DNA from: Streptomyces griseoruber
GTDB taxonomy: Bacteria; Actinomycetota; Actinomycetes; Streptomycetales; Streptomycetaceae
Assembly (NCBI RefSeq): GCF_001514205.1
Contig: NZ_KQ948781.1
Coordinates: 124,001 to 188,000 of the forward strand
Direction: 5' to 3'
DNA length: 64,000 nt
Part shown: in pieces, positions 34,364-42,386 of the stretch
How the letters are laid out: the number at the start of each line of letters is the position of its first letter
Numbering within the stretch: the first letter of the stretch is position 1
Translations under genes and position numbers: made by a program
The notes under the pieces: model-generated
The model's input: the letters and a program-made list of their open reading frames with translations, nothing else
Database searches by the model: none
What the model was told of the DNA's origin: nothing

Positions 34364-35158
34364 TCAGGCGCCGGCGCCGCCGTCGACCGGGACGATCGCG
34401 CCGGTCACGTACGAGGCCCGGTCGCTGAGCAGCCACGCGGCCGCCTCGGCGATCTGCCGGGGCTCAGCCATCCGACCAAGCGGGATCGTCGCGGTCATCT
34501 GCTCGACGATGCCGGGAGTCGCCGCCTCCCAAGTGTCGATCATCTCCGTGGCGGTCCCGCCGGGGGTGATGCCGTTGACCCGGACACGGTCACCGGCCCA
34601 GTTCACCGCGGCGGTCTCGGTAAGGCTGTTGAGCGCGCGCTTCATGGCACCGTAGGCGGGCAGGGCGGGGTTCGCGCGGCGGCTGCCGATGCTCGAGGTA
34701 TTGACGATCGCCCCGCCGCCGCCCCGCCGCATGAGCGCGGCCTCGGCGGTCATGGCGGTCCAGTGCGAACGGAAGTTCACGGCGAACTGCTTGTCGATGT
34801 CCTCGTCGCTGGTGGTCTCGACCGGGCCGAACTGCTGCTGAGGGACCGCGCCGTTGTTGAAGGCGCCGTCGAGCCGTCCGTGCAGCTTGTCGACGTGGTC
34901 GACAGCGGCGCGGATGCTCGCGGGGTCTGCTAGGTCCAGGGTGACGGCGTCGGCGGCGCCGCCGTCGGCTCGGATCTCCTTCACGATGGTCTCGAGGGCG
35001 TCGGTGCTGCGGGCGGCGAGCACGACGGCGGCGCCCTCGGAGGCGAAGAGCCGGGCCGCGGCCGCCCCGATGCCGCGGCTGGCCCCGGTGATGAAGATGA
35101 CCTTGCCGGTGAGCAGGCCGACGGGTGCGCTGTCGGTGCTGTTCGTGTAGTTCGTCAT
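34364..35158 (-). CDS. short-chain dehydrogenase/reductase (pair 5)
   Basis: A 264-residue classical SDR: FITGASRGIGAAAARLFASE, LAARSTDALE, NNGA (Ala-shifted NNAG variant), NTSSIGSRR with the catalytic Ser, YGAMK as the YxxxK motif, NGITPGGTATEM and the C-terminal YVTGAIVPVDGGAGA typical of FabG-like SDRs. ATG 35158. Divergent from the MmyB regulator at 35245 (86 bp) with a perfect palindrome between them. Confidence 0.9.
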   Translation of the reverse strand: MTNYTNSTDSAPVGLLTGKVIFITGASRGIGAAAARLFASEGAAVVLAARSTDALETIVKEIRADGGAADAVTLDLADPASIRAAVDHVDKLHGRLDGAFNNGAVPQQQFGPVETTSDEDIDKQFAVNFRSHWTAMTAEAALMRRGGGGAIVNTSSIGSRRANPALPAYGAMKRALNSLTETAAVNWAGDRVRVNGITPGGTATEMIDTWEAATPGIVEQMTATIPLGRMAEPRQIAEAAAWLLSDRASYVTGAIVPVDGGAGA

Positions 35159-35190
35159 GCCAAACAGCGTCAGGCCGCACCCGGACCGGA

Positions 35191-35211
35191 TACAGGCACA
35201 GCCTGTACCAG
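35191..35211. promoter_or_regulatory. operator candidate of MmyB/SDR pair 5
   Basis: TACAGGCACAGCCTGTA (35191-35207) is a perfect inverted repeat, 7-bp arms around ACA. Overlapping it, GTACCAGG (35204-35211) lies 41 bp before the regulator ATG, as in pair 3. The best operator candidate among the five pairs. Confidence 0.65.
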
Positions 35212-35244
35212 GATCCGCCGCCGCGCCGCGCGCACACTGGGCGT

Positions 35245-36096
35245 ATGAACAGACAGGAGCTCGGGGCGTTCCTCCGCAGCCGCCGCGAGCGGCTCCGCCC
35301 GCGGGACGTCGGCCTCCCCTCCGGCCCGCGACGCCGCACACCAGGTCTGCGCCGCGAGGAAGTGGCAGTCCTCGCCCACATCTCCACCGAGTACTACATC
35401 CGCCTCGAGCAGGGCAGGGCGCCACGCCCCTCGGGCGACGTACTGGCCGCGATCGCGGGAGCGCTGCGGCTCACCGACGCAGAGTCCGACCACCTCCACG
35501 TCCTCGCGGGCACCGCGCCGAACCGTACCGGACTGCACCGGCGCGACGTCCGCCCGAGCATCCTCGCGCTCCTTCAGCGGCTGCCGCAGACGGCCGGCTT
35601 CGTGATGTCCGCCGCGTGCGAGGTCCTCGCCTGGAACGACCTCGCGGCCGCGCTCATGGAGGACTTCGCCCCGCTCGCCCCCGAGGACCGCAACCTCGCC
35701 CGCCGGGCCTTCCCCGGACCGCAGCCCGCCGATACGACGCTCTACGGGATCTCCGACGCCGCCGGCTTCCGGCTGGGCGTCGTGATGCAGCTCCGCACCA
35801 CCCTCGCCCGCTACCCCACCGATCCCGCGGTGACCGGCCTCGTCGACGAACTCCGCTATGCCAGACCCGACTTCGCCCGGCTCTGGGAACGGCACGACGT
35901 GCAGGCCGCGCCGATGCTCACCAAGAGCTTCCGCCACCCGACCGTCGGGGAGGTCACCGTCGACTGCGACACCCTCAGCCTCACCGACCGCGACCAGTAC
36001 CTCGTGCTCTTCAGCGCGCCACCGGGATCCCCTGGCGCCGAGGCACTCGCCCTCCTGAACGTCCTGGGAACAGAGGCCAGTCACTACCCGCGGTAG
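35245..36096 (+). CDS. XRE-family regulator with MmyB-like domain (pair 5)
   Basis: A 283-residue regulator. HTH TPGLRREEVAVLAHISTEYY with RLEQGRAPRPS; MmyB-like domain with ACEVLAWNDLAAALM, RRAFPGPQPAD, FRHPTVGEVTVDCDTL, QYLVLFSAPPGSPGAE and ALALLNVLGTE. ATG 35245. Divergent from the SDR at 34364. The C-terminal half is closer in layout to the pair-3 regulator (both have the DCD motif and end LLNV-GT) than to pairs 1, 2 and 4, in line with the shared operator octamer. Confidence 0.88.
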   Translation: MNRQELGAFLRSRRERLRPRDVGLPSGPRRRTPGLRREEVAVLAHISTEYYIRLEQGRAPRPSGDVLAAIAGALRLTDAESDHLHVLAGTAPNRTGLHRRDVRPSILALLQRLPQTAGFVMSAACEVLAWNDLAAALMEDFAPLAPEDRNLARRAFPGPQPADTTLYGISDAAGFRLGVVMQLRTTLARYPTDPAVTGLVDELRYARPDFARLWERHDVQAAPMLTKSFRHPTVGEVTVDCDTLSLTDRDQYLVLFSAPPGSPGAEALALLNVLGTEASHYPR

Positions 36097-36543
36097 CGTC
36101 ACAGCCGGCCGCCGCGCGCACCCTCGCCGACAGGGCGACTTGCTGATCCGGTCCGCCGTGGTCTCCTCGTCCGGCACCGCCATGGGGGACGTCCGCCGAA
36201 CTGGGCCGACGTCTCCGTGGCCGGGATCTCACTCCCGAGGGCTCTTTGCGGATCACGTTCGGCGTGGCATCGGTCCACTGCTGCCACAGGCCAGGGGCGG
36301 CAAGGTATAGCAGCGAGAAGGGCATCCGCTGGGGCGGACGCTCCCCCGCAGCCGCAGCTGTCCGCGTACGTTGAAGTGCCCAGCCGCCGCATACGGATGA
36401 TCGGGCTCAGCTGCCAGCGCGGAGTCTGACCGCTGGGCGGAGGGCTGAACGCTTTGCTTGATCAATCCGATCACGTCTATCGTGCCGACGATCGGAGCGG
36501 GCGTCCATCGAATGGCGCCTGGAGCGTAGGGGGAGCGATCGTC
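36097..36543. other. stretch without recognised gene
   Basis: About 450 bp. No supported coding region; promoter for the small gene at 36544 is expected at its right end (RBS AGGGGGAG at 36528-36535). Confidence 0.35.
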
Positions 36544-36912
36544 GTGGGTGTCCTCGTCAGGATCAGGGGTTGGCTGGAGTGCGATGATCGGCAGCTTGCC
36601 CAAGTCAGGGAGATCGTTGCATCGGACGATCCTGATCAGACGTATAGCGGTGGCTGGGCCTTTCCCCCGAGGCAGTACAACTTCGGCAACTGGGTCTTCT
36701 TCGGGGCCGAAATGCGCGCTCAGTCCGTCGACTGGTTTCTGGAGCGACTGCGGAGCGTGGCGCGCATTCCAGCCTCCGATGACGACAATGACCTGATCAC
36801 CGGTCTGTTCATCGTCAGCCACGAGGTCGACGGCATGAGTGAGTGGCAGGTCCGCGACGGCATCGTGGTGATCCGAGCCGCGAGCGGGGCGTATCGGTTC
36901 CTCGACGAGTAA
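36544..36912 (+). CDS. small acidic protein of unknown function
   Basis: Not recognised. From GTG 36544, 122 residues: VLVRIRGWLECDDRQLAQVR, GGWAFPPRQYNFGNWVFFGA, QSVDWFLERLRSVARI, LFIVSHEVDGMSEWQVRDG. Soluble, acidic, Trp-rich, no signal peptide. AGGGGGAG lies 8 bp upstream of the GTG. Like the unknowns at 33584 and 37774 it has the look of a toxin-immunity or suppressor protein, without direct evidence. Confidence 0.6.
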   Translation: MGVLVRIRGWLECDDRQLAQVREIVASDDPDQTYSGGWAFPPRQYNFGNWVFFGAEMRAQSVDWFLERLRSVARIPASDDDNDLITGLFIVSHEVDGMSEWQVRDGIVVIRAASGAYRFLDE

Positions 36913-36945
36913 AGCTGTCGGTCTGCTGGTGAGAAGCCTTCGACG

Positions 36946-37050
36946 TCAGGCCGCGTCGGTGTCGCGGTCGATGGCGGTGAGGCGGTTCTTCAGCTGGTAG
37001 CTGGGGCCGTTGATGGAGATCACGTCACAGTGGTGGAGGAGCCGCTGGAG
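36946..37050 (-). pseudogene. C-terminal remnant of an IS21-type IstB ATPase
   Basis: Minus-strand frame gives RLLHHCDVISINGPSYQLKN with RLTAIDRDTDAA-stop, the usual C-terminus of IstB-like helper ATPases. The ATPase domain is gone. Confidence 0.55.
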
Positions 37051-37113
37051 ATCTTTAAGGGTGGGGGTTACGTGTGTCGTGACGGCCGTCGTGGGCCGCG
37101 CCATGCCGGAGGG

Positions 37114-37545
37114 ATGAGGTATCCCGATGGCGGAGGGCTGACGGCGGAGGAGCGGGCTCGGCAGGAGCGGGTCGGGTTGGTGGCCGCTGATCTGATCGAG
37201 GCAGAGGCCAGTGACCGGGACGTGGCCCGGCGGTTCAGGGCGACTCGGATGTCGGCGAACCGCTGGCGGCGGGCGTTGGCTTCGGGAGGTCGGCAGGCCC
37301 TGGCATCCAAGGGGGCCGGCGGTGCCCGCTGCAAGCTTGACCTGGGTCAACTACGCGTGTTGGGAGCGGCGTTGGATTTAGTTCCGGCCGCGTCCGACTG
37401 GAGTGACCAGTGCTGGACTCTGGCGCGGTTGTGCGCCGCCGGTTCGGCGTGGGGTACACCCTGGCCGGGCTGGACCTGCTGCTGCACCGCATCGGCTGGA
37501 GCGTGCAGGTCCCCTCCCGCAGGGCCACCGAGCGGGCCGAAGTAC
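37114..37545 (+). pseudogene. IS630-family transposase N-terminal fragment
   Basis: ATG 37114: MRYPDGGGLTAEERARQERV, DLIEAEASDRDVARRFRATR and MSANRWRRALASGGRQALAS form the HTH region of an IS630 transposase. DQCWTLARL follows, and then a frameshift to RFGVGYTLAGLDLLLHRIGW and VPSRRATER. The catalytic DDE domain is absent. Confidence 0.7.
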
Positions 37546-37773
37546 ACGATGCCCGACCCCAGCAGCTTGCGTCCTCCAGCCGTCCGAGGACTCGACCGAG
37601 TCATGTCCGAGTCGTCCGAGCTGCTGGAACTCCGGGACGGGGCACACGGCGCCCCTTGGCGAGCGAGCATCCACCGGCTGCAGAACATGCTCGTGCCGCA
37701 GCCGCCCGGAGAACAGCTCCGCCTGATCTGAGAACACCGCAACCACTGCCCGATCTCCAACCGGAAGGCCGCC

Positions 37774-38187
37774 ATGAGCTGGGACGTGCTCCTCCTCCGT
37801 CTGCCCGACAACGTGACCTCGGTGCACGAACTTCCGGGCGACCACACCCCGCCCCCGCTCGGCAGCCTCCATGACGTGCTCGCGACCGTTGCCCGGGCCG
37901 TCCCCGACGCCGATCTCACGGACCCGACCTGGGGAGAACTCCTCGGACCCACGTGGTCCATGGAACTCAACATCGGCGACGAGGACCCAGTGGACTCGAT
38001 CATGTTGCACCTCCGGGGCTCCGGCGACGACGTGCTCACGCCCGTCTTCCGGCTTGCCGAAACTCTGGGCTGCAAGGTTTTCGACTGTGCCGAAAGCGGC
38101 TTGATCAGTGCCGGGCAGACGTCGGGCCGGCACGCGTACCAGCAGTTCCGCGACCGCGTATCCGGCCCCGCCAAGCCACAGCACTAG
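37774..38187 (+). CDS. small acidic protein of unknown function
   Basis: A 137-residue soluble protein: MSWDVLLLRLPDNVTSVHEL, PDADLTDPTWGELLGPTWSM, ELNIGDEDPVDSIMLHLRGS, VFRLAETLGCKVFDCAESGL. RBS GGAAGG before ATG 37774. Relatives of this kind are common in Streptomyces but I know of no assigned role. It is followed after 9 bp by a DUF4253 protein in the same direction. Confidence 0.7.
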   Translation: MSWDVLLLRLPDNVTSVHELPGDHTPPPLGSLHDVLATVARAVPDADLTDPTWGELLGPTWSMELNIGDEDPVDSIMLHLRGSGDDVLTPVFRLAETLGCKVFDCAESGLISAGQTSGRHAYQQFRDRVSGPAKPQH

Positions 38188-38196
38188 CATCCACTC

Positions 38197-39009
38197 GTGC
38201 ACCCTGAACCCCGATTGAGCCTTGAGACCCCACTCCCGCCCGGACGGATGATCACATCCGACGAGGGCGATGGAGACGTGCAGCCCCTGTGGCTCAGCGA
38301 TCGGCCGGCCACGGCCGGACTGTGGGCCCAGATACATGCCGAGCACACTCGCTCCGGCCTGTGGCCGTTGCTGCTTGACGCGCTGGACCCGGATGACGAC
38401 GAGTTCCGGCCGTGGGGCTCGGGAGAGCTCATGCCCGAGCGGATGACCTCTCCGGCGAGCCACGACCCGGCTGGTCTCCTCGAGGAGTGGTGGGCGACGT
38501 ACACCGCCGTCGATGAAGACGACGACATGCTCTCCGCCAAGAGGCGCCTCGCCGTCACGGCCCCTTTCGGGCAGGACTGGCCCGGCATCGCTCCCGCTCG
38601 CTCGGGCGCAACCGACCCCGACGAGCCGGCAGCCGAGTACGCGCAGGTGTTCCTCACCGACCGTCCGCAGTCCCGGCTGGGACTCGTCGCGGCCGCAACC
38701 GGCGCCGAGGCCCTCGCGGTTGCAGGCTGGTGCGGCCCTCTCAACTACGACAACGACACGGCCAAGTTCTCTGCGGTCATCCGCGACTGGGAGCACCGAT
38801 TCGGCGCCCGCGTCATCGCGGCCGGCTTCTCCACCCTGCACCTCAGCATCGCCGCGCCGCCGATGAACGAGGATGATGCTCTCCTGGTCGCGGCCGAGCA
38901 CTTCGCCATCTGCCCCGACAACATCTGGCAGGGCGGCCGACCGTACACGCTGACCGGCTACACCGAGCGGATCATCGGAGCCCACGGCTGGGACTTCTGG
39001 TGGGACTGA
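38197..39009 (+). CDS. DUF4253-domain protein
   Basis: A 270-residue soluble acidic protein. The C-terminal third is DUF4253: RPQSRLGLVAAATGAEALAV, AVIRDWEHRFGARVIAAGFS, LHLSIAAPP, ADHFAICPD-like AEHFAICPDNIW and TGYTERIIGAHGWDFWWD at the very end. The N-terminal part has no known domain. GTG start at 38197. Function of DUF4253 is unknown; it is often found near toxin-immunity loci. Probably co-transcribed with the gene at 37774. Confidence 0.75.
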   Translation: MHPEPRLSLETPLPPGRMITSDEGDGDVQPLWLSDRPATAGLWAQIHAEHTRSGLWPLLLDALDPDDDEFRPWGSGELMPERMTSPASHDPAGLLEEWWATYTAVDEDDDMLSAKRRLAVTAPFGQDWPGIAPARSGATDPDEPAAEYAQVFLTDRPQSRLGLVAAATGAEALAVAGWCGPLNYDNDTAKFSAVIRDWEHRFGARVIAAGFSTLHLSIAAPPMNEDDALLVAAEHFAICPDNIWQGGRPYTLTGYTERIIGAHGWDFWWD

Positions 39010-39349
39010 TCCATCTCCGCCTGGGAAGCGATCACCCGCCCTGTGGGAAGCGATCTCCAAGCGCTTCGTGAGCCCCTGGTCAGAGTCGCTCGTGAACACC
39101 CCGGCCTCCTGCTCCCAAGGCCGTGATGGCGCCCCCGCAATCGGCTCAACCAGGTCAACCGGTCAACCGAGAACCCTGGCCGAACCCTGGCCGCAACACG
39201 CCCTCCAGGCCGTGCTTGTGTCAGCAGACACCGTGTCCCACCCGGGTCGTGTCGCTTGGTACGAGGCCGGGGCCCTTCGTGTGTCGCGTTGCGGCGATCC
39301 ATCGTGACCCGGCCGGCCCGGGAGGCCCCGCTCCTGCATGCGCAGACTG
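39010..39349. repeat. intergenic region with short direct repeats
   Basis: No gene. TGGGAAGCGATC occurs at 39022-39033 and 39044-39055 (22-bp period). The 11-bp unit GAACCCTGGCC is tandemly doubled at 39171-39192, just after three TCAACC copies. Function unknown. Confidence 0.5.
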
Positions 39350-39688
39350 CTGGCTGTCAGTCGGGGAGGTTTGGTCAGAGCACGGGCGCCGCTGCGGAGG
39401 TCCCTGGCGATGTTCCAGGCGATGCATGCCGACGCCTTCGCCTCGCGTGCCGCCCGGGAACTGGCCGCCACCGGCGAGCACCTGTCCCAGGCTCCCGGAG
39501 GAGCACGGGAGCCACTGACCTCCCAGGAGCTGAAGATCGCCCATCTGGCGGCAGGGGGCGCGACCAACGCCGAGATCGCCGCCCAGCTGATCATCAGCGC
39601 CAGCACGGTCGACTACCACCTGCGCAAGGTGTTCCGGAAGCTCGACGTGCCCTCCCGACGCCGGCTCGCCCAGGCCCTACGAGGGTGA
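39350..39688 (+). pseudogene. 3' remnant of a LuxR-family (LAL-type) regulator
   Basis: C-terminal LuxR HTH intact: LTSQELKIAHLAAGGATNAE then IAAQLIISASTVDYHLRKVF and RKLDVPSRRRLAQAL, preceded by MHADAFASRAARELAATGE, the usual linker in large LuxR regulators. The ATPase and repeat region that should precede it is missing. An ATG at 39338 could express the isolated HTH, but I regard it as a truncated gene. It ends 95 bp before the hydrolase series. Confidence 0.65.
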
Positions 39689-39782
39689 CCGCGCCCACTA
39701 CGTGCCACACGTGATGCGGCGACCCACCAGGCGGGCGAACCATCGGACGGTCGGAACCATCCCCCTCGGTCGGGAGAAGACC

Positions 39783-40607
39783 ATGCCCTTCGTCACCGCA
39801 TCCGACGGCGCCCAGATCTACTACAAGGACTGGGGAACGGGCCGCCCCGTCGTCCTCAGCCACGGCTGGCCGCTGAACTCCGACAGCTGGGAGGCCCAGC
39901 AACTGTTCCTGGCCACCCACGGCTACCGCGTCATCGCGCACGACCGGCGCGGCCACGGCCGCTCCACCCAGACGTGGAACGGCAACGAGATGAACACCTA
40001 CGCCGACGACCTGGCCGCCCTGATCGACCACCTCGACCTGCGTGACGCCACCCTCGTCGGTTTCTCCACCGGTGGCGGCGAGGTTGCCCGCTACGTCGGC
40101 CGCCACGGCACCGCCCGACTCGCCCAGGTCGTGCTCGTCTCCGCCGTACCGCCGTTCATGCTCAAGACCGACGACAACCCCGGCGGCGTCCCGATCGAGA
40201 CCTTCGACGCGATCCGGGCCGGATCGCTCGCCGACCGCTCGCAGCTCTACCACGACCTGGCCGACGGGCCGTTCTTCGGCAACAACCGGCCCGGTGCCGA
40301 CGTCTCCCCGGGCATCCGAGAGGCGTTCTGGCACCAGAGCCTGCAGGCCGGGCACCGGGGCGCCTACGAGTGCATCGCGGCCTTCTCAGCCACCGACTTC
40401 CGCCCCGACCTGGACGCCATCGACGTGCCCACGCTGGTCATCCACGGCGACGACGACCAGGTCGTGCCGTTCGACGTCGGTGGCAAGGCGTCGGCCGCCC
40501 GCATCAAGAACGCGACGCTGAAGGTCTACCCGGGGGCCCCGCACGGCATCACCGACACCCACAAGGACCAACTCGGCGCCGACCTGCTGGAATTCCTCAA
40601 CTCCTGA
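39783..40607 (+). CDS. alpha/beta hydrolase, non-heme chloroperoxidase/esterase type
   Basis: A 274-residue alpha/beta hydrolase: GTGRPVVLSHGWPLNSDSWE (oxyanion side), AHDRRGHGRSTQTW, nucleophile Ser in VGFSTGGGEVARYVGRHG, catalytic Asp in VIHGDDDQVVP and His in YPGAPHGITDTH. This is the signature of cofactor-free haloperoxidase/arylesterase proteins. RBS GGGAGAAG 5 bp before ATG 39783. First of three tandem alpha/beta hydrolases of different subfamilies. Confidence 0.92.
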   Translation: MPFVTASDGAQIYYKDWGTGRPVVLSHGWPLNSDSWEAQQLFLATHGYRVIAHDRRGHGRSTQTWNGNEMNTYADDLAALIDHLDLRDATLVGFSTGGGEVARYVGRHGTARLAQVVLVSAVPPFMLKTDDNPGGVPIETFDAIRAGSLADRSQLYHDLADGPFFGNNRPGADVSPGIREAFWHQSLQAGHRGAYECIAAFSATDFRPDLDAIDVPTLVIHGDDDQVVPFDVGGKASAARIKNATLKVYPGAPHGITDTHKDQLGADLLEFLNS

Positions 40608-40678
40608 GCCGACGCCACACACCGAGCCCCGTCACACCGTCCATGCACGGCCCTGTCCGTCTGAGAAGGAGTCACGTC

Positions 40679-41518
40679 ATGAATCCCGGTCATCATCCGC
40701 GCCGCCGCGTCCTGGGCGGGGTGCTCGCGGCTGGCGCCGCCACTCTCGTCGGGGCACCCACCCTCGCATCGGCCGCCTCCCCCGGCACTGCCGGCTCGGG
40801 CGGCGGAACCAAACCGACGGTCGTCCTCGTGCACGGCGCGTTCGCCGACGCCTCCGGCTTCAACGCCACCATCGGGTTGTTGCAGCAGAGCGGCTTTCCG
40901 GTGATCGCGCCGGCCAACCCGCTGCGGGACACCGCGGGCGACGCCGCGTACATCTCCAGCGTGCTGGACACCATCACCGGCCCCGTGATCCTGGCTGCCC
41001 ACTCCTACGGCGGCATCGTCATCACCAACGCCGCCCGCGGCCACGCAGGCGTCAAGGCCCTGGTGTACCTGGGGGCGTTCGCGCCCGACGAGGGCGAGAG
41101 CGCGCTGCAACTGGCACAGCAGTTCCCCGGCAGCGAGCTGGGTGCCGCGCTCATCCCTCGCCCCTACCCGCTGCCCGGCAGCGCCCCGGGCACCGACGGC
41201 TATATCGCGCCGGAGAAGTTCCGGGCGGTGTTTGCGGCCGATCTGCCCACCGCCGAGACACGTCTCATGGCGGCCACCCAGCGCCCCGGCTCGGTCGAGG
41301 GGCTCAGCGGCCCCAGTGGCGCACCCGCCTGGAGAACCATCCCCTCCTGGTATCTGATCCCGACCCAGGACAAGGTCATCCCGCCCGCCGCCCAGCGGTT
41401 CATGGCCAAGCGCGCCGGCAGCAAGGTGGCCGAGATCCGCTCCTCGCACGTCGTCATGATCTCCCATCCGAAAGCCGCCGCCGGCGTCATCAAGGCCGCC
41501 TACGCCGCCACCCGCTGA
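40679..41518 (+). CDS. exported alpha/beta hydrolase
   Basis: A 279-residue protein with a twin-arginine-like signal peptide: HHPRRRVLGGVLAAGAATLV ending TLASAASPG (likely cut after ASA). Mature part: alpha/beta hydrolase with VVLVHGAFADASGFNATI, nucleophile Ser in AHSYGGIVITNAA, ALVYLGAFAPDEGES and His in RSSHVVMISHP. Similar to salicylate-esterase/pyrethroid-hydrolase-like proteins by layout. It is probably secreted, unlike its two tandem neighbours. RBS AGAAGGAG before ATG 40679. Confidence 0.88.
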   Translation: MNPGHHPRRRVLGGVLAAGAATLVGAPTLASAASPGTAGSGGGTKPTVVLVHGAFADASGFNATIGLLQQSGFPVIAPANPLRDTAGDAAYISSVLDTITGPVILAAHSYGGIVITNAARGHAGVKALVYLGAFAPDEGESALQLAQQFPGSELGAALIPRPYPLPGSAPGTDGYIAPEKFRAVFAADLPTAETRLMAATQRPGSVEGLSGPSGAPAWRTIPSWYLIPTQDKVIPPAAQRFMAKRAGSKVAEIRSSHVVMISHPKAAAGVIKAAYAATR

Positions 41519-41529
41519 AGGGCACACCC

Positions 41530-42321
41530 GTGAAACCCGACACGATCGTCCTCATCCACGGCTTCTGGGTCACGCCGCGCAGCTGGGAACACTGGATCGC
41601 CCACTACCAGGCCAAGGGCTTCCGGGTCCTCGCACCCGCCTACCCCGGCTTCGAGGCGGAGGTGGAGGCCCTCAACGCCGACCCCACACCCATCGAGCAG
41701 CTCACCGTCCCCGCGATCATCTCGTCGCTGGAGAAGCTGATCGACGGCCTCGGCACCCAGCCGATCCTCATGGGGCACTCCGCGGGCGGGGTGTTCACCC
41801 AGATCCTCCTGGACCACGGCTACGGCGCCTGCGGAGTCGCGATGAACTCCGCCCCCACCGAAGGCGTCGCCGTCGTCCCCCTGTCCCAGGTCAAAGCGAC
41901 GTTCCCGGTGCTGAAGAACCCCGCCAACCGGCACAAGGCCGTCGGATTCACCTACGACCAGTGGCGCTACGCCTTCACCAACACCTTCCCCGAAGACCAG
42001 GCGAAGGCGACGTACGAGCGCTACCACATTCCCGCCTCCGGCCATGTGTTCTGGGGCAGCGCGCTGGCCAACATCCATCCCGGCCACGCCGACTCCTCCG
42101 TCGACTACCGCAACGACAACCGCGCGCCGCTGCTGTTCATCGCCGGCGAGAACGACCACCTGATGCCGCCGAAGATCCAACGATCCAACGCCAAGCACTA
42201 CAAGTCGAACACCCTGACCGAGATCGTCGAATACCCAGGACGCTCTCACCTGCTGCCGGCGCAGGACGGCTGGGAAGAAGTCGCCGACTACGCCCTCGCC
42301 TGGGCGCTCGGCCACTCCTGA
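41530..42321 (+). CDS. alpha/beta hydrolase
   Basis: A 263-residue cytoplasmic hydrolase starting with GTG 41530, 11 bp after the previous stop. IVLIHGFWVTPRSWEHW, Ser in LMGHSAGGVFTQ, AMNSAPTEGV, Asp in AGENDHLMPP and His in YPGRSHLLPAQDG. Many relatives are annotated as lipases or lysophospholipases; substrate unknown. Belongs to the same likely operon as the two preceding hydrolases and the MBL-fold gene. Confidence 0.87.
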   Translation: MKPDTIVLIHGFWVTPRSWEHWIAHYQAKGFRVLAPAYPGFEAEVEALNADPTPIEQLTVPAIISSLEKLIDGLGTQPILMGHSAGGVFTQILLDHGYGACGVAMNSAPTEGVAVVPLSQVKATFPVLKNPANRHKAVGFTYDQWRYAFTNTFPEDQAKATYERYHIPASGHVFWGSALANIHPGHADSSVDYRNDNRAPLLFIAGENDHLMPPKIQRSNAKHYKSNTLTEIVEYPGRSHLLPAQDGWEEVADYALAWALGHS

Positions 42322-42386
42322 CCCACACCTGCCAATTGTGAGCCCGGGACACAATCGCCCGTCCCGGGCCCCGGAAGGAGTCCGGC

